From assembly GCF_014490785.1 (NCBI RefSeq), contig NZ_CP051488.1, positions 2,604,001-2,668,000 of the forward strand: a stretch of 64,000 nucleotides of DNA, given 5' to 3'. Made by a program: the position numbers and the translations under genes. Each line of letters starts with the position of its first letter. Within the stretch, counting starts at the first letter, position 1. Below are positions 29,231 through 38,876 of this stretch, in pieces. The notes under the pieces are model-generated. The model ran no database searches. It was given only the letters and a program-made list of their open reading frames with translations, and was not told where the DNA came from. This DNA comes from Kosakonia sp. SMBL-WEM22. Its GTDB lineage: Bacteria; Pseudomonadota; Gammaproteobacteria; Enterobacterales; Enterobacteriaceae.

Positions 29231-29929
29231 TTAGCAGGCAAAACCAGGTACCATTTCCGGGCCTGGTTTATCCCCCTCCAGTAGCAGACGCACTCTTCCC
29301 ACCAGCTCATTCAGGCAGTCATCGTGCATGCCGAGCTTAATCAGCTCCTGCTCAAGGGAGAAGAGGTACTGGGCATTGGTACCAAGCGGGCCGCTGGCGG
29401 CAGCAATCAGTGGCGCGATGGTTTGCGCGCGGGTATCAGACTCATAGAGCGGGTGGCGCGGATCCATAATAAATACCAGCGCATTAACCACGCGGCCATC
29501 GTCGAGTGAGAGTTTGCACCAGCTCGGCAGATAGCAGCCGGTGATCATCTCCCGTTTCCACAGCAGCGTGAGATCGTCGTGCAGGCTCTCTTCCGACAGC
29601 CGGTAAGCCACGCCGGTGGTGCGTCCGCCCTCTTTTAGTGCAAGCATGCGTCCTGGCTGGCACGCAGTACCGCGTCCGGCCGTCAGGCGCAAACAGAAGG
29701 CGCGATGCCAGCCGACCAGCGTCCCAGGGCAGGATTCGTCGAACTCCAGCGCCGGGTTCCACATCAGCGAACCGTAACCAAAAATCCACACCGGGCCATC
29801 ATCCGGCCGACAGGCCAGCGTCGCCGCCAGCGAGGACGCCCGCTGCTCAGCCGACCACAACAACGACTCTTCTATATCGCCAAACGCCGTTTTGCAATCG
29901 GCCGCTCGCAAGAAATCACGCGTTAACAT
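29231..29929 (-). CDS. chaC: Glutathione-specific gamma-glutamylcyclotransferase ChaC
   Basis: Cleaves glutathione to 5-oxoproline and Cys-Gly in the cytosol (established for ChaC proteins). There are 232 residues (E. coli 231). The substrate-binding motif FGYGSLMWNP is near 49-58 and the conserved Glu of the family lies in the following third. The N-terminal helix LRAADCKTAFGDIEESLLWS precedes the gamma-GCT fold. Third gene of the chaB-chaC minus-strand group, 171 bases after chaB; chaA is divergent from chaB. Confidence 0.96.
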   Translation of the reverse strand: MLTRDFLRAADCKTAFGDIEESLLWSAEQRASSLAATLACRPDDGPVWIFGYGSLMWNPALEFDESCPGTLVGWHRAFCLRLTAGRGTACQPGRMLALKEGGRTTGVAYRLSEESLHDDLTLLWKREMITGCYLPSWCKLSLDDGRVVNALVFIMDPRHPLYESDTRAQTIAPLIAAASGPLGTNAQYLFSLEQELIKLGMHDDCLNELVGRVRLLLEGDKPGPEMVPGFAC

Positions 29930-30100
29930 CTTCTACCTCCGCCACTGCCTGCGTCCTTGCGACTGCTTTACTGCTGCCTTCCCGACATACGCTGCCGTAT
30001 CAACGCAGCGCTATACGACGATATGCAATTCACGCGCCGCATGCAACAGCATCAATCCATCGAATAAAGCTATATATGGCGAAGGTGGCGCTGCTATGCG

Positions 30101-30331
30101 CTACTTCTTCTTATGCCACTTATCGTCATCCCCCTTTTCATACTCATTTTTAACCGCCGCCCAGGCGACGCGGTGCGCCGTCTCTTCCCGGCTGGCATCG
30201 CCACGGCGGTCATCTTTATCTTTATATTGATCCCAGGCGCTGTTAAACGCCTCTTTATAGATCTCCTGCGCATGGGCAGGGAGAACGTGCTGTACGCTGT
30301 CGGGTAGCTCAGATTTTGCTTTATATGGCAC
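30101..30331 (-). CDS. chaB: ChaB family protein
   Basis: 76 residues, the same length as E. coli ChaB, historically annotated as a regulator of the ChaA cation antiporter (weak evidence in the literature). The family motif LPDSVQHVLPAHAQEIYKEAFNSAW is split across residues 9-33, and AHRVAWAAVKNEYEK fills the C-terminal part with a lysine-rich end. Reported structure is a small helical domain. Divergent from chaA; the 171-base gap to chaC holds no other gene. Confidence 0.95.
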   Translation of the reverse strand: MPYKAKSELPDSVQHVLPAHAQEIYKEAFNSAWDQYKDKDDRRGDASREETAHRVAWAAVKNEYEKGDDDKWHKKK

Positions 30332-30606
30332 TTTTCTGCTCCTTCTTGGGCTAAAAGCTTAAGTCTGGTCGACAACCTCCTTCTGCGCCAGGCAAAGAGG
30401 ATAAATGTCTTTTTTAGATGATTATCTTTATGTTTATATTGCACTATTATCAGAAAATATTATTTTTTAAGCCTTACTAACAAAAAATATTTTACCGCCG
30501 TAAAAATAGGTAAAAATGACCACGTAAAGACCACTTTTTTGCTATTTTAATCACCTTTCGTTCTTTATCTATACTTCAACAACACTGCACTCTGAGGAGA
30601 ATCATA

Positions 30607-31707
30607 ATGACAACAACCCACGAGGCGGTTAAAACCCGCCACAAGGAGACCACGCTCATTTTCCCGGTGCTGGCGCTGGCCGTGCTGCTCTTCTGGGGAA
30701 GCTCGCAGTCACTGCCGGCGATAGTCGGTATCAACGTGCTGGCGCTGGTGGGGATTTTAGCCAGCGCCTTTAGCGTGGTGCGCCACGCTGACGTTCTTGC
30801 CCATCGTCTGGGCGAACCTTTCGGCTCGTTAATTCTGAGCCTCTCCGTGGTTATTCTTGAAGTAAGTCTCATCTCTGCACTGATGGCGACCGGTGATGCC
30901 GCGCCGACGCTGATGCGCGATACGCTCTACTCCATCATCATGATTGTGACCGGCGGGCTGGTCGGTTTCTCGCTGCTGCTGGGTGGGCGTAAATTCGCCA
31001 CGCAGTATGTCAATCTGTTTGGCATCAAGCAGTATCTGATCGCCCTCTTTCCGCTGGCGATTATTGTGCTGGTCTTTCCGATGGCGCTGCCGGAAGCGAA
31101 CTTCACTATCGGCCAGGCGCTGCTGGTGGCGCTCATTTCGGCGGCGATGTATGGCGTGTTTCTGCTCATCCAGACCAAAACTCATCAGAGCCTGTTTGTC
31201 TATGAGCATGAAGATGACGGCGACGATGACGATCCGCACCACGGTAAGCCGTCGGCGCACGGCAATCTCTGGCATACCGCGTGGCTGATTGTGCATCTGA
31301 TTGCGGTGATTGCGGTGACCAAAATGAACGCGCAGCCGCTGGAAGTGCTGCTGACGGAAGTGAATGCACCGGTGGCGTTTACCGGCTTCCTCGTTGCGCT
31401 GCTGATCCTCTCACCGGAAGGGCTTGGGGCGCTAAAAGCGGTGCTGAACAATCAGGTGCAGCGCGCGATGAATCTCTTCTTCGGTTCGGTGCTGGCGACC
31501 ATCTCGCTGACCGTACCGGTGGTCACGCTGATTGCCTGGCTCACCGATAATAAGCTGGTGTTCGGCCTTGATGCGCCGGAGATGATTGTGATGGTAGCGT
31601 CACTGATGCTCTGCCAGATCTCCTTCTCAACCGGGCGCACCAATGTACTTAACGGCGCGGCGCATCTGGCGCTGTTTGCCGCCTATCTGATGACCATCTT
31701 TGCCTGA
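30607..31707 (+). CDS. chaA: Na+(K+,Ca2+)/H+ antiporter ChaA
   Basis: Inner-membrane CaCA-superfamily antiporter that expels calcium, and sodium or potassium at alkaline pH, in exchange for protons. There are 366 residues (E. coli 366) and eleven predicted transmembrane segments. The two alpha-repeat signatures are GSLILSLSVVILEVSLIS and FLVALLILSPEGLGALK, carrying the acidic transport residues. Between the halves is an acidic cytoplasmic loop EDDGDDDDPHHGK (about 202-214), a likely cation-sensing patch. AGGAG is seven bases before the ATG. Confidence 0.97.
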   Translation: MTTTHEAVKTRHKETTLIFPVLALAVLLFWGSSQSLPAIVGINVLALVGILASAFSVVRHADVLAHRLGEPFGSLILSLSVVILEVSLISALMATGDAAPTLMRDTLYSIIMIVTGGLVGFSLLLGGRKFATQYVNLFGIKQYLIALFPLAIIVLVFPMALPEANFTIGQALLVALISAAMYGVFLLIQTKTHQSLFVYEHEDDGDDDDPHHGKPSAHGNLWHTAWLIVHLIAVIAVTKMNAQPLEVLLTEVNAPVAFTGFLVALLILSPEGLGALKAVLNNQVQRAMNLFFGSVLATISLTVPVVTLIAWLTDNKLVFGLDAPEMIVMVASLMLCQISFSTGRTNVLNGAAHLALFAAYLMTIFA

Positions 31708-31720
31708 GTGATGCAGAGAC

Positions 31721-31750
31721 AAAAAACCCCGCTTTCGCGGGGTTTTTCTT
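31721..31750. terminator. Bidirectional terminator between chaA and kdsA
   Basis: AAAAAACCCCGC-TTTC-GCGGGGTTTTT: stem flanked by A-run and T-run, serving both convergent genes. Confidence 0.92.
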
Positions 31751-31751
31751 T

Positions 31752-32606
31752 TTATGCTTCAGTGTTGAGTTCGTCGAAGCTTTTGACCAGGTCGTCAATC
31801 GCTTTGATCTGCTGCAGGAAAGGCTCAAGCTTCGCCAGCGGCAGTGCAGATGGGCCATCGCACTTGGCGTTATCCGGGTCCGGGTGCGCTTCAATAAACA
31901 GACCGGCAAGACCGGTTGCCATGCCCGCGCGCGCCAGCTCGGCGACCTGGCCACGACGGCCACCGGAAGCGGCACCAAACGGGTCGCGACACTGCAGCGC
32001 GTGGGTGACGTCAAAGATCACCGGCGAGTTGTTGGAAACTTTTTTCATCACGCTGAAGCCGAGCATGTCGACCACCAGGTTGTCATAACCGAAGTTCGCG
32101 CCGCGATCGCAGAGGATAACTTTGTCATTACCGCCCTCGATAAATTTGTCGACGATATTGCCCATCTGGCCCGGGCTTACGAACTGCGGTTTTTTGACGT
32201 TAATCACTGCGCCGGTTTTCGCCATCGCTTCCACCAGATCGGTCTGGCGAGCGAGGAAGGCCGGAAGCTGGATCACATCCACCACTTCAGAGACCGGCTG
32301 CGCCTGGCTCGCTTCGTGTACGTCGGTAATCAGTTTGACGCCGAAGGTCTGCTTCAGCTCCTGGAAAATCTTCATCCCCTCTTCCAGACCCGGCCCGCGA
32401 TAGGACTTGATGGAGGAGCGGTTGGCTTTATCGAAAGAGGCTTTGAACACGTACGGGATGCCCAGCTTCTGGGTCACGGTCACGTAGTGTTCACAAATGC
32501 GCATGGCTAAATCGCGGGATTCCAGCACGTTCATGCCGCCGAACAGCACGAACGGCAGATCGTTCGCCACGTTGATGTCGCCAATGCTGACCACTTTTTG
32601 TTTCAT
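31752..32606 (-). CDS. kdsA: 3-deoxy-D-manno-octulosonate 8-phosphate synthase KdsA
   Basis: Condenses arabinose-5-phosphate with phosphoenolpyruvate to Kdo-8-phosphate, the first committed step of lipopolysaccharide inner-core sugar synthesis. There are 284 residues, the E. coli length. Conserved active-site segments include FKASFDKANRSS, TDVHEASQA, FVSPGQMGN, LCDRGANFGYDNLVVDM and IEAHPDPDNAKCDGPSALP. Last gene of the hemA-prfA-prmC-sirB2-sirB1-kdsA minus-strand cluster, 26 bases after sirB1, with an 8-base-spaced purine stretch GGCGATTTT upstream of the ATG. Confidence 0.98.
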   Translation of the reverse strand: MKQKVVSIGDINVANDLPFVLFGGMNVLESRDLAMRICEHYVTVTQKLGIPYVFKASFDKANRSSIKSYRGPGLEEGMKIFQELKQTFGVKLITDVHEASQAQPVSEVVDVIQLPAFLARQTDLVEAMAKTGAVINVKKPQFVSPGQMGNIVDKFIEGGNDKVILCDRGANFGYDNLVVDMLGFSVMKKVSNNSPVIFDVTHALQCRDPFGAASGGRRGQVAELARAGMATGLAGLFIEAHPDPDNAKCDGPSALPLAKLEPFLQQIKAIDDLVKSFDELNTEA

Positions 32607-32632
32607 AAAATCGCCTTATCGAGTGTGAATGC

Positions 32633-33442
32633 TTAATGCAGGGTAATCTGTTTATGGGAAATCGTGTTGATCTGCGCGCGGATCATTTCGCTGATCGGAT
32701 CTTCCGGGCACTGCTCGACGAAGTAGCTTAAGTCATGCAGCGCCACGTGGTCGCAATCCAGCTGCGCATAAATCAGCCCGCGATCGCGGATCTCATACGG
32801 ATCTTCCGGATTGAACTGCAGTAACGCTTCGCTGGCGCGCAGGGCCAGCTCCATCTGCTGCTCTTCCATCAACGCCGACTTCAGAGTATCCAGCAGTTTG
32901 CGGATCACTTCAGCGTTGTCTGCCTCATCAAGGTCTTCGTTAAACAGCTCGGCCACCGGGCTGATATTGCCCTTCAGCCAAACTTCAAGCGTATGTTCGT
33001 CCAGCGTGTCGCCATTGAACGGGTTAATCAGCCACATTTCGCCATCCAGCCATTCGCCGCGCAGAATCAGCTGCGTGGGGAAGATGACCGGGGTCAGCGG
33101 AATATTGAGCCGCCCGGCAACCCACAGCAGAATCGCCCCCAGCGATACGGCACTGCCCTGGCGGTTCTGCAACACTTTATCCAGCCACAGCGCATCAGAG
33201 AGACGGTAGACGCCGCGAGTATCTTTGAATCCCCACTCGCCGTAAAACAGCGCAAGGAGTTCCTCCAGTTGATGCTCCTGAGGCTTTGCCTGACTGATCT
33301 CTTCACGGGCAAGCGCGAGCAGATGCTCCAGTTCGTCTTGTACGTATTGTGAAGGAAAATCATCGCGTATCAGCGCGGAAACAAGGATCATCCCGTCGCA
33401 TAATGGCGCTTTGTTAAATTCGAAATCAGCTAACGACCTCAT
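32633..33442 (-). CDS. sirB1: Transglutaminase-like/TPR protein SirB1
   Basis: 269-residue protein of the SirB1 family (E. coli YchA/SirB1). The N-terminal half is a transglutaminase-like core fold with LFYGEWGFKDTRGVYRL and RQGSAVSLGAILLWVAGRL, and the C-terminal part is TPR-like (LRASEALLQFNPEDPYEIRDRG). Named from a Salmonella invasion-gene locus, but no biochemical activity is established. It starts three bases after the sirB2 stop and precedes kdsA, the conserved order. Confidence 0.94.
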   Translation of the reverse strand: MRSLADFEFNKAPLCDGMILVSALIRDDFPSQYVQDELEHLLALAREEISQAKPQEHQLEELLALFYGEWGFKDTRGVYRLSDALWLDKVLQNRQGSAVSLGAILLWVAGRLNIPLTPVIFPTQLILRGEWLDGEMWLINPFNGDTLDEHTLEVWLKGNISPVAELFNEDLDEADNAEVIRKLLDTLKSALMEEQQMELALRASEALLQFNPEDPYEIRDRGLIYAQLDCDHVALHDLSYFVEQCPEDPISEMIRAQINTISHKQITLH

Positions 33443-33445
33443 GTC

Positions 33446-33838
33446 TTACCCCAGTATCGGTACTTTTGTGGCGGCGAGTTTAATGATGATGTACAGCACC
33501 ACCAGCCCCAGCATAAAGGCAATAAAACCTGCCTGCTGGCCGCGCGGACGATGTCGCCCGAGCGCAATAAAACCCAAAACGATATAGATGATAACGCCAA
33601 ACAGCTTTTCAGTCAGCCATGCGCCTTTAACAGTAAAAGGCAAATAGCCGGTCAGGCCTATCAACCCCACGCCGCTTAATAGCAAAATGCTATCGACGAT
33701 ATGCGGTACTACCCGCACCCAACGCGCCTGAAAGCGGGGATTGTTGCTCCAGCGCCACCAGTAACGCAGGGTGAACAGGCTAATGGTCAGCGCCACCGAC
33801 GTCAAATGTAACGTAATCAGGATGTTAAAGAGGCACAT
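33446..33838 (-). CDS. sirB2: SirB2 family inner membrane protein
   Basis: 130 residues with four hydrophobic segments covering almost the whole protein, matching SirB2 (YchQ) of E. coli in length and in the RFQARWVRVVPHIVDSILLL block. Function unknown. It lies between prmC (15 bases upstream) and sirB1 and is probably cotranscribed with both. Confidence 0.93.
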   Translation of the reverse strand: MCLFNILITLHLTSVALTISLFTLRYWWRWSNNPRFQARWVRVVPHIVDSILLLSGVGLIGLTGYLPFTVKGAWLTEKLFGVIIYIVLGFIALGRHRPRGQQAGFIAFMLGLVVLYIIIKLAATKVPILG

Positions 33839-33853
33839 TCCCTGTTGCTCCCG

Positions 33854-34684
33854 TTACGGCCGCCGTCCCAGTGTCAGGCGTTCGTTATCACCATAATCCC
33901 GGCAGGTTTCCACCTGCTGCCAGCCGTAGCGGGCAAAAATCTCGCGCACCGCGGCACCCTGCTGCCAGCCATGCTCCAGCAACAACCAGCCCTGCGGCAG
34001 TAAGTAGCGCGGCGCGTCTTTAATCAGCATATGCAGATCCGCAAGGCCGTTATCCGCTGCCACCAGTGCGCTGAGCGGTTCAAAGCGCACATCGCCCTGC
34101 GCCAGATGGGGATCCTGCGCATCAATATAGGGCGGGTTGCTGACGATAAGCGAAAAGGCTTGCCCCTCCAGGGCGCTAAACCAGCGGCTCTGCACAATCT
34201 CGATATTGCGAATGCCGAGATGGTCGGCGTTACGCTGCGCCAGCGCGACCGCCTCAGGGACGAGATCGACAGCGGTGACCTGGCAATCTGGCCGCTCGCT
34301 GGCCAGCGCCAGCGCAATGGCGCCGGTGCCGGTACCTAAATCCAGGATGCGACACGGCGCGGCGGGAAGCCGGGCGAGCGCCTGCTCAACCAGGCATTCC
34401 GTATCGGGGCGTGGAATCAGCGTGGCGGGCGAGACAAAGAGCGGCAGCGACCAGAATTCACGCTCGCCAATCAGGTGCGCGACCGGCTCGCCGCGCACAC
34501 GTCGGGCCAGTAACGCAGCAAGCTGCGCCTGCTGCTCGTCCGCAAGACGCGTTTCCCCGAAGGCGAGAATATAGGTGCGCGCTTTGCCGGTGACAAAGCC
34601 GAGCAAAATCTCGGCATCCCGCCGCGGACTCTCGCTTTCGCGCAGCTGGCTTGCGGCCTCACGCAACCACTGTTGAAACTCCAT
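33854..34684 (-). CDS. prmC: Release factor glutamine methyltransferase PrmC
   Basis: Uses S-adenosylmethionine to methylate the Gln of the GGQ motif of release factors RF1 and RF2, raising their termination activity. There are 276 residues (E. coli 277). An N-terminal helical substrate-recognition domain is followed by the Rossmann methyltransferase with SAM motif DLGTGTGAIALALA (near 115-128) and the catalytic NPPY in IVSNPPYID (near 183). The ATG at 34684 shares its A with the prfA stop (TGATG), so translation is coupled to its substrate RF1. HemK is an older name. Confidence 0.97.
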   Translation of the reverse strand: MEFQQWLREAASQLRESESPRRDAEILLGFVTGKARTYILAFGETRLADEQQAQLAALLARRVRGEPVAHLIGEREFWSLPLFVSPATLIPRPDTECLVEQALARLPAAPCRILDLGTGTGAIALALASERPDCQVTAVDLVPEAVALAQRNADHLGIRNIEIVQSRWFSALEGQAFSLIVSNPPYIDAQDPHLAQGDVRFEPLSALVAADNGLADLHMLIKDAPRYLLPQGWLLLEHGWQQGAAVREIFARYGWQQVETCRDYGDNERLTLGRRP

Positions 34685-35766
34685 CAATCCTGCTCGGAGA
34701 GCGCCGCCAGCTGGTCGGCCTGGTACTCCTGCACGATCGGTTCGATCAGCGCATCGAGCTTGCCTTCCATCACTTCATCCAGGCGGTAGAGCGTCAGGTT
34801 GATGCGGTGGTCGGTTACGCGACCCTGCGGGAAGTTATAGGTGCGGTTACGGTCGCTGCGATCGCCGCTGCCGAGCAGGTTACGACGCGTGGAGGCCTCC
34901 GTCTGCTGGCGTTTCGCCACTTCGGCAGCGTGGATACGCGCCCCGAGCACGGAGAGCGCTTTGGCTTTGTTTTTATGCTGCGAGCGCTCATCCTGGCACT
35001 CCACCACAATCCCGGTTGGCAAGTGGGTAATACGGATCGCTGAATCAGTGGTGTTAACGTGCTGGCCGCCCGCGCCGGAGGAGCGGAAGGTGTCGATACG
35101 CAGATCCGCCGGGTTGATATCCGGCAGCTCCGCCTCCGGCAACTCCGGCATCACCGCAACGGTACAGGCGGAGGTGTGAATGCGCCCCTGCGATTCGGTG
35201 GCCGGCACGCGCTGCACACGGTGACCGCCCGACTCAAACTTCAGACGGCCATAGACGCCGTCGCCGCTGATTTTGGCAATCACCTCTTTATAACCACCAT
35301 GTTCGCCTTCATTGGCGCTCATGATCTCGACGCGCCAGCGGCGGGCCTCGGCATAACGGCTGTACATGCGGAACAGATCGCCGGCAAACAGGGCGGCTTC
35401 ATCCCCGCCGGTACCGGCGCGCACTTCGACAAACGCGTTGCGCTCATCATCAGGATCTTTCGGCAGCAGCAGCACCTGTAAATGCTGTTCAAGCTGCTCG
35501 CTTCTCTCTTTTGCGTCGCGTAACTCCTCCTGCGCCATTTCGCGCATTTCGGGGTCGTCGAGCATCATCTGCGCAGTTTCGATATCGTCCTGCGTCTGTC
35601 GCCAGTCGGTAAAACAGCGGGAAACGTCGCTCAGCTGCGCATATTCGCGCGACAGGGCGCGGAAGCGATCCTGATCGGCGATGGTTTGCGCGTCACCCAG
35701 CAGCGCCTGTACTTCTTCATGGCGTTCATGCAGGGCTTCCAGTTTGGCAACGATAGAAGGCTTCAT
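34684..35766 (-). CDS. prfA: Peptide chain release factor 1
   Basis: RF1 reads UAA and UAG on the ribosome and triggers peptide release. There are 360 residues, the E. coli length. The codon-recognition tripeptide PAT is at 188-190 and the catalytic GGQ motif is at 233-235 within SSGAGGQHVN; Gln235 is the PrmC methylation target. Follows hemA by 43 bases and overlaps prmC by one base. Confidence 0.99.
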   Translation of the reverse strand: MKPSIVAKLEALHERHEEVQALLGDAQTIADQDRFRALSREYAQLSDVSRCFTDWRQTQDDIETAQMMLDDPEMREMAQEELRDAKERSEQLEQHLQVLLLPKDPDDERNAFVEVRAGTGGDEAALFAGDLFRMYSRYAEARRWRVEIMSANEGEHGGYKEVIAKISGDGVYGRLKFESGGHRVQRVPATESQGRIHTSACTVAVMPELPEAELPDINPADLRIDTFRSSGAGGQHVNTTDSAIRITHLPTGIVVECQDERSQHKNKAKALSVLGARIHAAEVAKRQQTEASTRRNLLGSGDRSDRNRTYNFPQGRVTDHRINLTLYRLDEVMEGKLDALIEPIVQEYQADQLAALSEQD

Positions 35767-35809
35767 AGGCGTAAAGGCACCTTTTAGTAATTATCAGGAG
35801 TGTGGTGTG

Positions 35810-37066
35810 CTAATCCAGCCCGAGGCTGTTGCGCAGAATATGCAGGCGATCGTCATCCCCGTCACGGGCGGCCTGCTGAAGAGATTTGGTTGGGGCATGG
35901 ATTAAACGGTTGGTCAGCTTCCACGCCAGGTCCTGCATAATGGTCTGCGGATCGCCGCCCTGCTCCAGCGCAGCGAGCGCTTTTGCCGTCAGCTCATCGC
36001 GAACCTGTTCTGACTGGCTGCGATAGTCCCGAATCGTCTCGCTGGCGCTTTGCGCGCGCAGCCAGGCCATAAATTCGCTGGTCTCCTGGGCGACGATAGT
36101 TTCCGCCTGCACCGCCGCGGCTTTGCGCTGCGCCAGGTTGTGCTGAATGATGCTTTGCAGATCGTCGACGCTGTAGAGATAGGCGTTGGCAATTTCGCCC
36201 ACTTCCGGCTCAACGTCGCGCGGAACGGCAATATCCACCAGCAGCATCGGCTTATTGCGGCGTGCCTTCATCGCCCGCTCGACCATCCCTTTGCCAATAA
36301 TCGGCAGCGGGCTGGCGGTCGAACTGATAACGATATCGGCATCTTTCAGGCGCTCGTCGATTTCGCTCAGGCCGATCACTTCCGCCCCGACCTCATTCGC
36401 CAGCAGCTCCGCACGCTCGCGGGTGCGGTTGGCGATGATCATATTTTGTACTTTGTGCTCACGCAGATGGCGCGCCACCAGCTCAATGGTCTCGCCCGCG
36501 CCGACCAGCAGCACGGTAACCGTCGAAAGGGATTCAAAGATCTGCCGCGCGAGGGTACAGGCAGCGAAAGCGACCGACACGGCGCTGGCGCCGATATCGG
36601 TTTCCGTGCGCACGCGCTTGGCGACAGAGAAGGATTTCTGGAACATGCGTTCCAGCTCGCTGGCATTCCCGTGACCACGATGGGAGTCGGCATAGGCTTT
36701 TTTTACCTGGCCGAGGATCTGCGGCTCGCCGAGCACCAGCGAATCGAGCCCGCTCGCCACGCGCATTAAATGGCTGACGGCGTCGTTATCTTCGTGCCAG
36801 TAGAGGCTCTGGCGTACTTCATCTTCACGCAGGTGATGATAATCGCATAGCCAGCGCACCAGCGCTTCCTGTAAGTTCTCCCGCTCTTCGACGCTCAGAT
36901 AAAGCTCGGTGCGGTTACAGGTTGAGAGCACCACGCCCCCCTGCACCATCGGCTGTGCCAACAGGCTTTCCAGCGCCTGGTCAAGCGTTTCCGGCGAAAA
37001 CGCAATACGTTCTCGCAACGCAACAGGTGCTGTTTTGTGGTTGATGCCGAGTGCTAAAAGGGTCAT
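35810..37066 (-). CDS. hemA: Glutamyl-tRNA reductase HemA
   Basis: Reduces glutamyl-tRNA(Glu) with NADPH to glutamate-1-semialdehyde, the first and rate-controlling step of heme synthesis. There are 418 residues, the E. coli length. The catalytic nucleophile Cys50 lies in LSTCNRTELY, and an NADPH-binding domain starts near VLLVGAGETIELVARH. The N-terminus MTLLALGINH is the known degron recognised by Lon/ClpAP when heme is plentiful. The frame is open 14 codons further up, but ATG 37066 gives the standard N-terminus. Divergent from lolB across about 200 bases. Confidence 0.98.
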   Translation of the reverse strand: MTLLALGINHKTAPVALRERIAFSPETLDQALESLLAQPMVQGGVVLSTCNRTELYLSVEERENLQEALVRWLCDYHHLREDEVRQSLYWHEDNDAVSHLMRVASGLDSLVLGEPQILGQVKKAYADSHRGHGNASELERMFQKSFSVAKRVRTETDIGASAVSVAFAACTLARQIFESLSTVTVLLVGAGETIELVARHLREHKVQNMIIANRTRERAELLANEVGAEVIGLSEIDERLKDADIVISSTASPLPIIGKGMVERAMKARRNKPMLLVDIAVPRDVEPEVGEIANAYLYSVDDLQSIIQHNLAQRKAAAVQAETIVAQETSEFMAWLRAQSASETIRDYRSQSEQVRDELTAKALAALEQGGDPQTIMQDLAWKLTNRLIHAPTKSLQQAARDGDDDRLHILRNSLGLD

Positions 37067-37266
37067 GGGCGCGGGAATAGTACCAACGTTGATAAGGTTA
37101 GACTGCACGCATCATACAGGATGAGCGGAGTCAATAAAAGGGAGACTATCCTTTCGGAGTAATTGGTCTTTTTATGATTTAAGACAACGTGAACGTAGAC
37201 GCTCTTTCTGTGCGGCGCTAGCATTAAGCTTCTGTCTGTAAACTGTTACAAGGATTTGTCATCGTT

Positions 37267-37890
37267 ATGATTCTGTCGGATTTCCGCCTCATTCGCCTGC
37301 TACCGCTGGCAAGCCTCGTGCTCACTGCTTGTACCCTGACCGCGCCGAAAGGACCGGGCAAAAGCCCCGATGCCCCGCAGTGGCGTCAGCATCAGCAGCA
37401 GGTGCGCGACTTACACCAGTATCAGACGCGCGGCGCGTTTGCCTATCTCTCTGATGAGCAAAAAGTTTATGCCCGCTTCTTCTGGCAGCAGACCGGCCAG
37501 GACCGCTATCGTTTACTGCTCACCAATCCGCTTGGCAGCACCGAGCTTGAGCTGAAGGCGCAGCCGGGCAACGTTGAGCTGGTGGATAATAAAGGTAAGC
37601 ACTACACCGCCGACGACGCGGAGGAGATGATTGGCAAACTGACCGGCATGCCGATCCCGCTTAACAGCCTGCGTCAGTGGATCCTTGGCCTGCCGGGCGA
37701 CGCCACCGATTACAAACTCGACGACCAGTATCGCCTCAGCCAGGTCAACTACAGCCAGGATGGCAAGAGCTGGAAAGTGGTATATGGCGGCTATGACAGC
37801 AAAACGCAGCCGGCCCTGCCTTCTAATATGGAGCTGAGCGACGGCAAGCAGCGCATCAAGTTAAAGATGGATAATTGGATCGTTAAATGA
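37267..37890 (+). CDS. lolB: Outer membrane lipoprotein receptor LolB
   Basis: Accepts lipoproteins from the periplasmic carrier LolA and inserts them in the outer membrane. There are 207 residues, the E. coli length. The lipobox LTAC places the lipidated Cys at 22, followed by Thr (not Asp), consistent with outer-membrane sorting. The mature domain has the LolA/LolB beta-barrel fold, with VYARFFWQQTGQDRYRLLL and the conserved SLRQWILGLP segment. Its TGA stop overlaps the ispE ATG (ATGA). Confidence 0.97.
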   Translation: MILSDFRLIRLLPLASLVLTACTLTAPKGPGKSPDAPQWRQHQQQVRDLHQYQTRGAFAYLSDEQKVYARFFWQQTGQDRYRLLLTNPLGSTELELKAQPGNVELVDNKGKHYTADDAEEMIGKLTGMPIPLNSLRQWILGLPGDATDYKLDDQYRLSQVNYSQDGKSWKVVYGGYDSKTQPALPSNMELSDGKQRIKLKMDNWIVK

Positions 37891-38753
37891 TGACCTGGCC
37901 TGCTCCGGCAAAACTTAACCTCTTTTTATACATCACCGGCCAGCGTGAGGATGGTTACCACACGCTGCAGACGTTGTTCCAGTTTCTCGATTATGGCGAC
38001 ACATTGACCATCGAACCGCGTCATGACGGCAAAATCTGCCTGCTTACGCCGATTGAAGGTGTACCGGATGAGGAGAACCTGATCGTACGCGCGGCCCGTT
38101 TGCTGATGACACGCGCCGCCGCGACCGAGCGCCTGCCCGCCGGTAGCGGTGCGGATATCGCCATCGATAAACGTCTGCCGATGGGCGGCGGGCTGGGCGG
38201 CGGCTCGTCAAATGCGGCGACGGTGCTGGTGGCGCTTAACCATCTCTGGCAGTGCGGCCTGAGCGTGGATGAGCTGGCGCAGTTGGGTTTGACACTTGGT
38301 GCCGATGTGCCGGTGTTTGTGCGCGGCCATGCGGCGTTTGCTGAAGGAGTCGGCGAGCTACTCACACCGGTCGATCCACCCGAAAAATGGTACCTGGTTG
38401 CTCACCCCGGCGTCAGCATTCCGACGCCGCTCATCTTTGGCGATCCGGCGCTCCCGCGCAATACGCCTGTCAGGTCAATCAATACGTTACTGAATTGTGA
38501 ATTCGGCAACGATTGCGAGGTTATCGCAAGAAAACGTTTTCGTGAGGTTGATGCGGCGCTTTCCTGGCTGTTAGAATACGCGCCGTCGCGCCTGACTGGC
38601 ACAGGAGCCTGTGTCTTTGCCGAATTTGACACCGAATCCTCCGCTCGTCAGGTGCTTGAGCAAGCCCCGGAATGGCTGAACGGTTTTGTCGCGCGAGGCG
38701 TCAACCTCTCGCCGCTAGCACAAACCATCGCCGGGCAAGCTGAGTCACAGTGA
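37887..38753 (+). CDS. ispE: 4-diphosphocytidyl-2-C-methyl-D-erythritol kinase IspE
   Basis: GHMP-family kinase that phosphorylates CDP-methylerythritol in the MEP isoprenoid pathway. There are 288 residues (E. coli 283). The substrate site PAPAKLNLFLYI is near residues 6-17 and the ATP loop LPMGGGLGGGSSNAATVL near 95-112; the C-terminal GHMP block SRLTGTGACVFAEF follows. Two tandem ATG codons (37887, 37890) are possible starts, the first overlapping the lolB stop. The C-terminal extension (AQTIAGQAESQ) is longer than in E. coli. The dxs-like pseudogene at 53.6 kb concerns the entry step of the same pathway. Confidence 0.97.
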   Translation: MMTWPAPAKLNLFLYITGQREDGYHTLQTLFQFLDYGDTLTIEPRHDGKICLLTPIEGVPDEENLIVRAARLLMTRAAATERLPAGSGADIAIDKRLPMGGGLGGGSSNAATVLVALNHLWQCGLSVDELAQLGLTLGADVPVFVRGHAAFAEGVGELLTPVDPPEKWYLVAHPGVSIPTPLIFGDPALPRNTPVRSINTLLNCEFGNDCEVIARKRFREVDAALSWLLEYAPSRLTGTGACVFAEFDTESSARQVLEQAPEWLNGFVARGVNLSPLAQTIAGQAESQ

Positions 38754-38876
38754 CAACGTCACTTGTTCCAGACGTTGCACTGCGCTCTTTAATACACCGC
38801 ATGGATAGTTTTTCGCCCTGACCGCACATTTTGGCGTATCCTATCCACCACTGGACGCATGCCTGAGGTTCTTCTC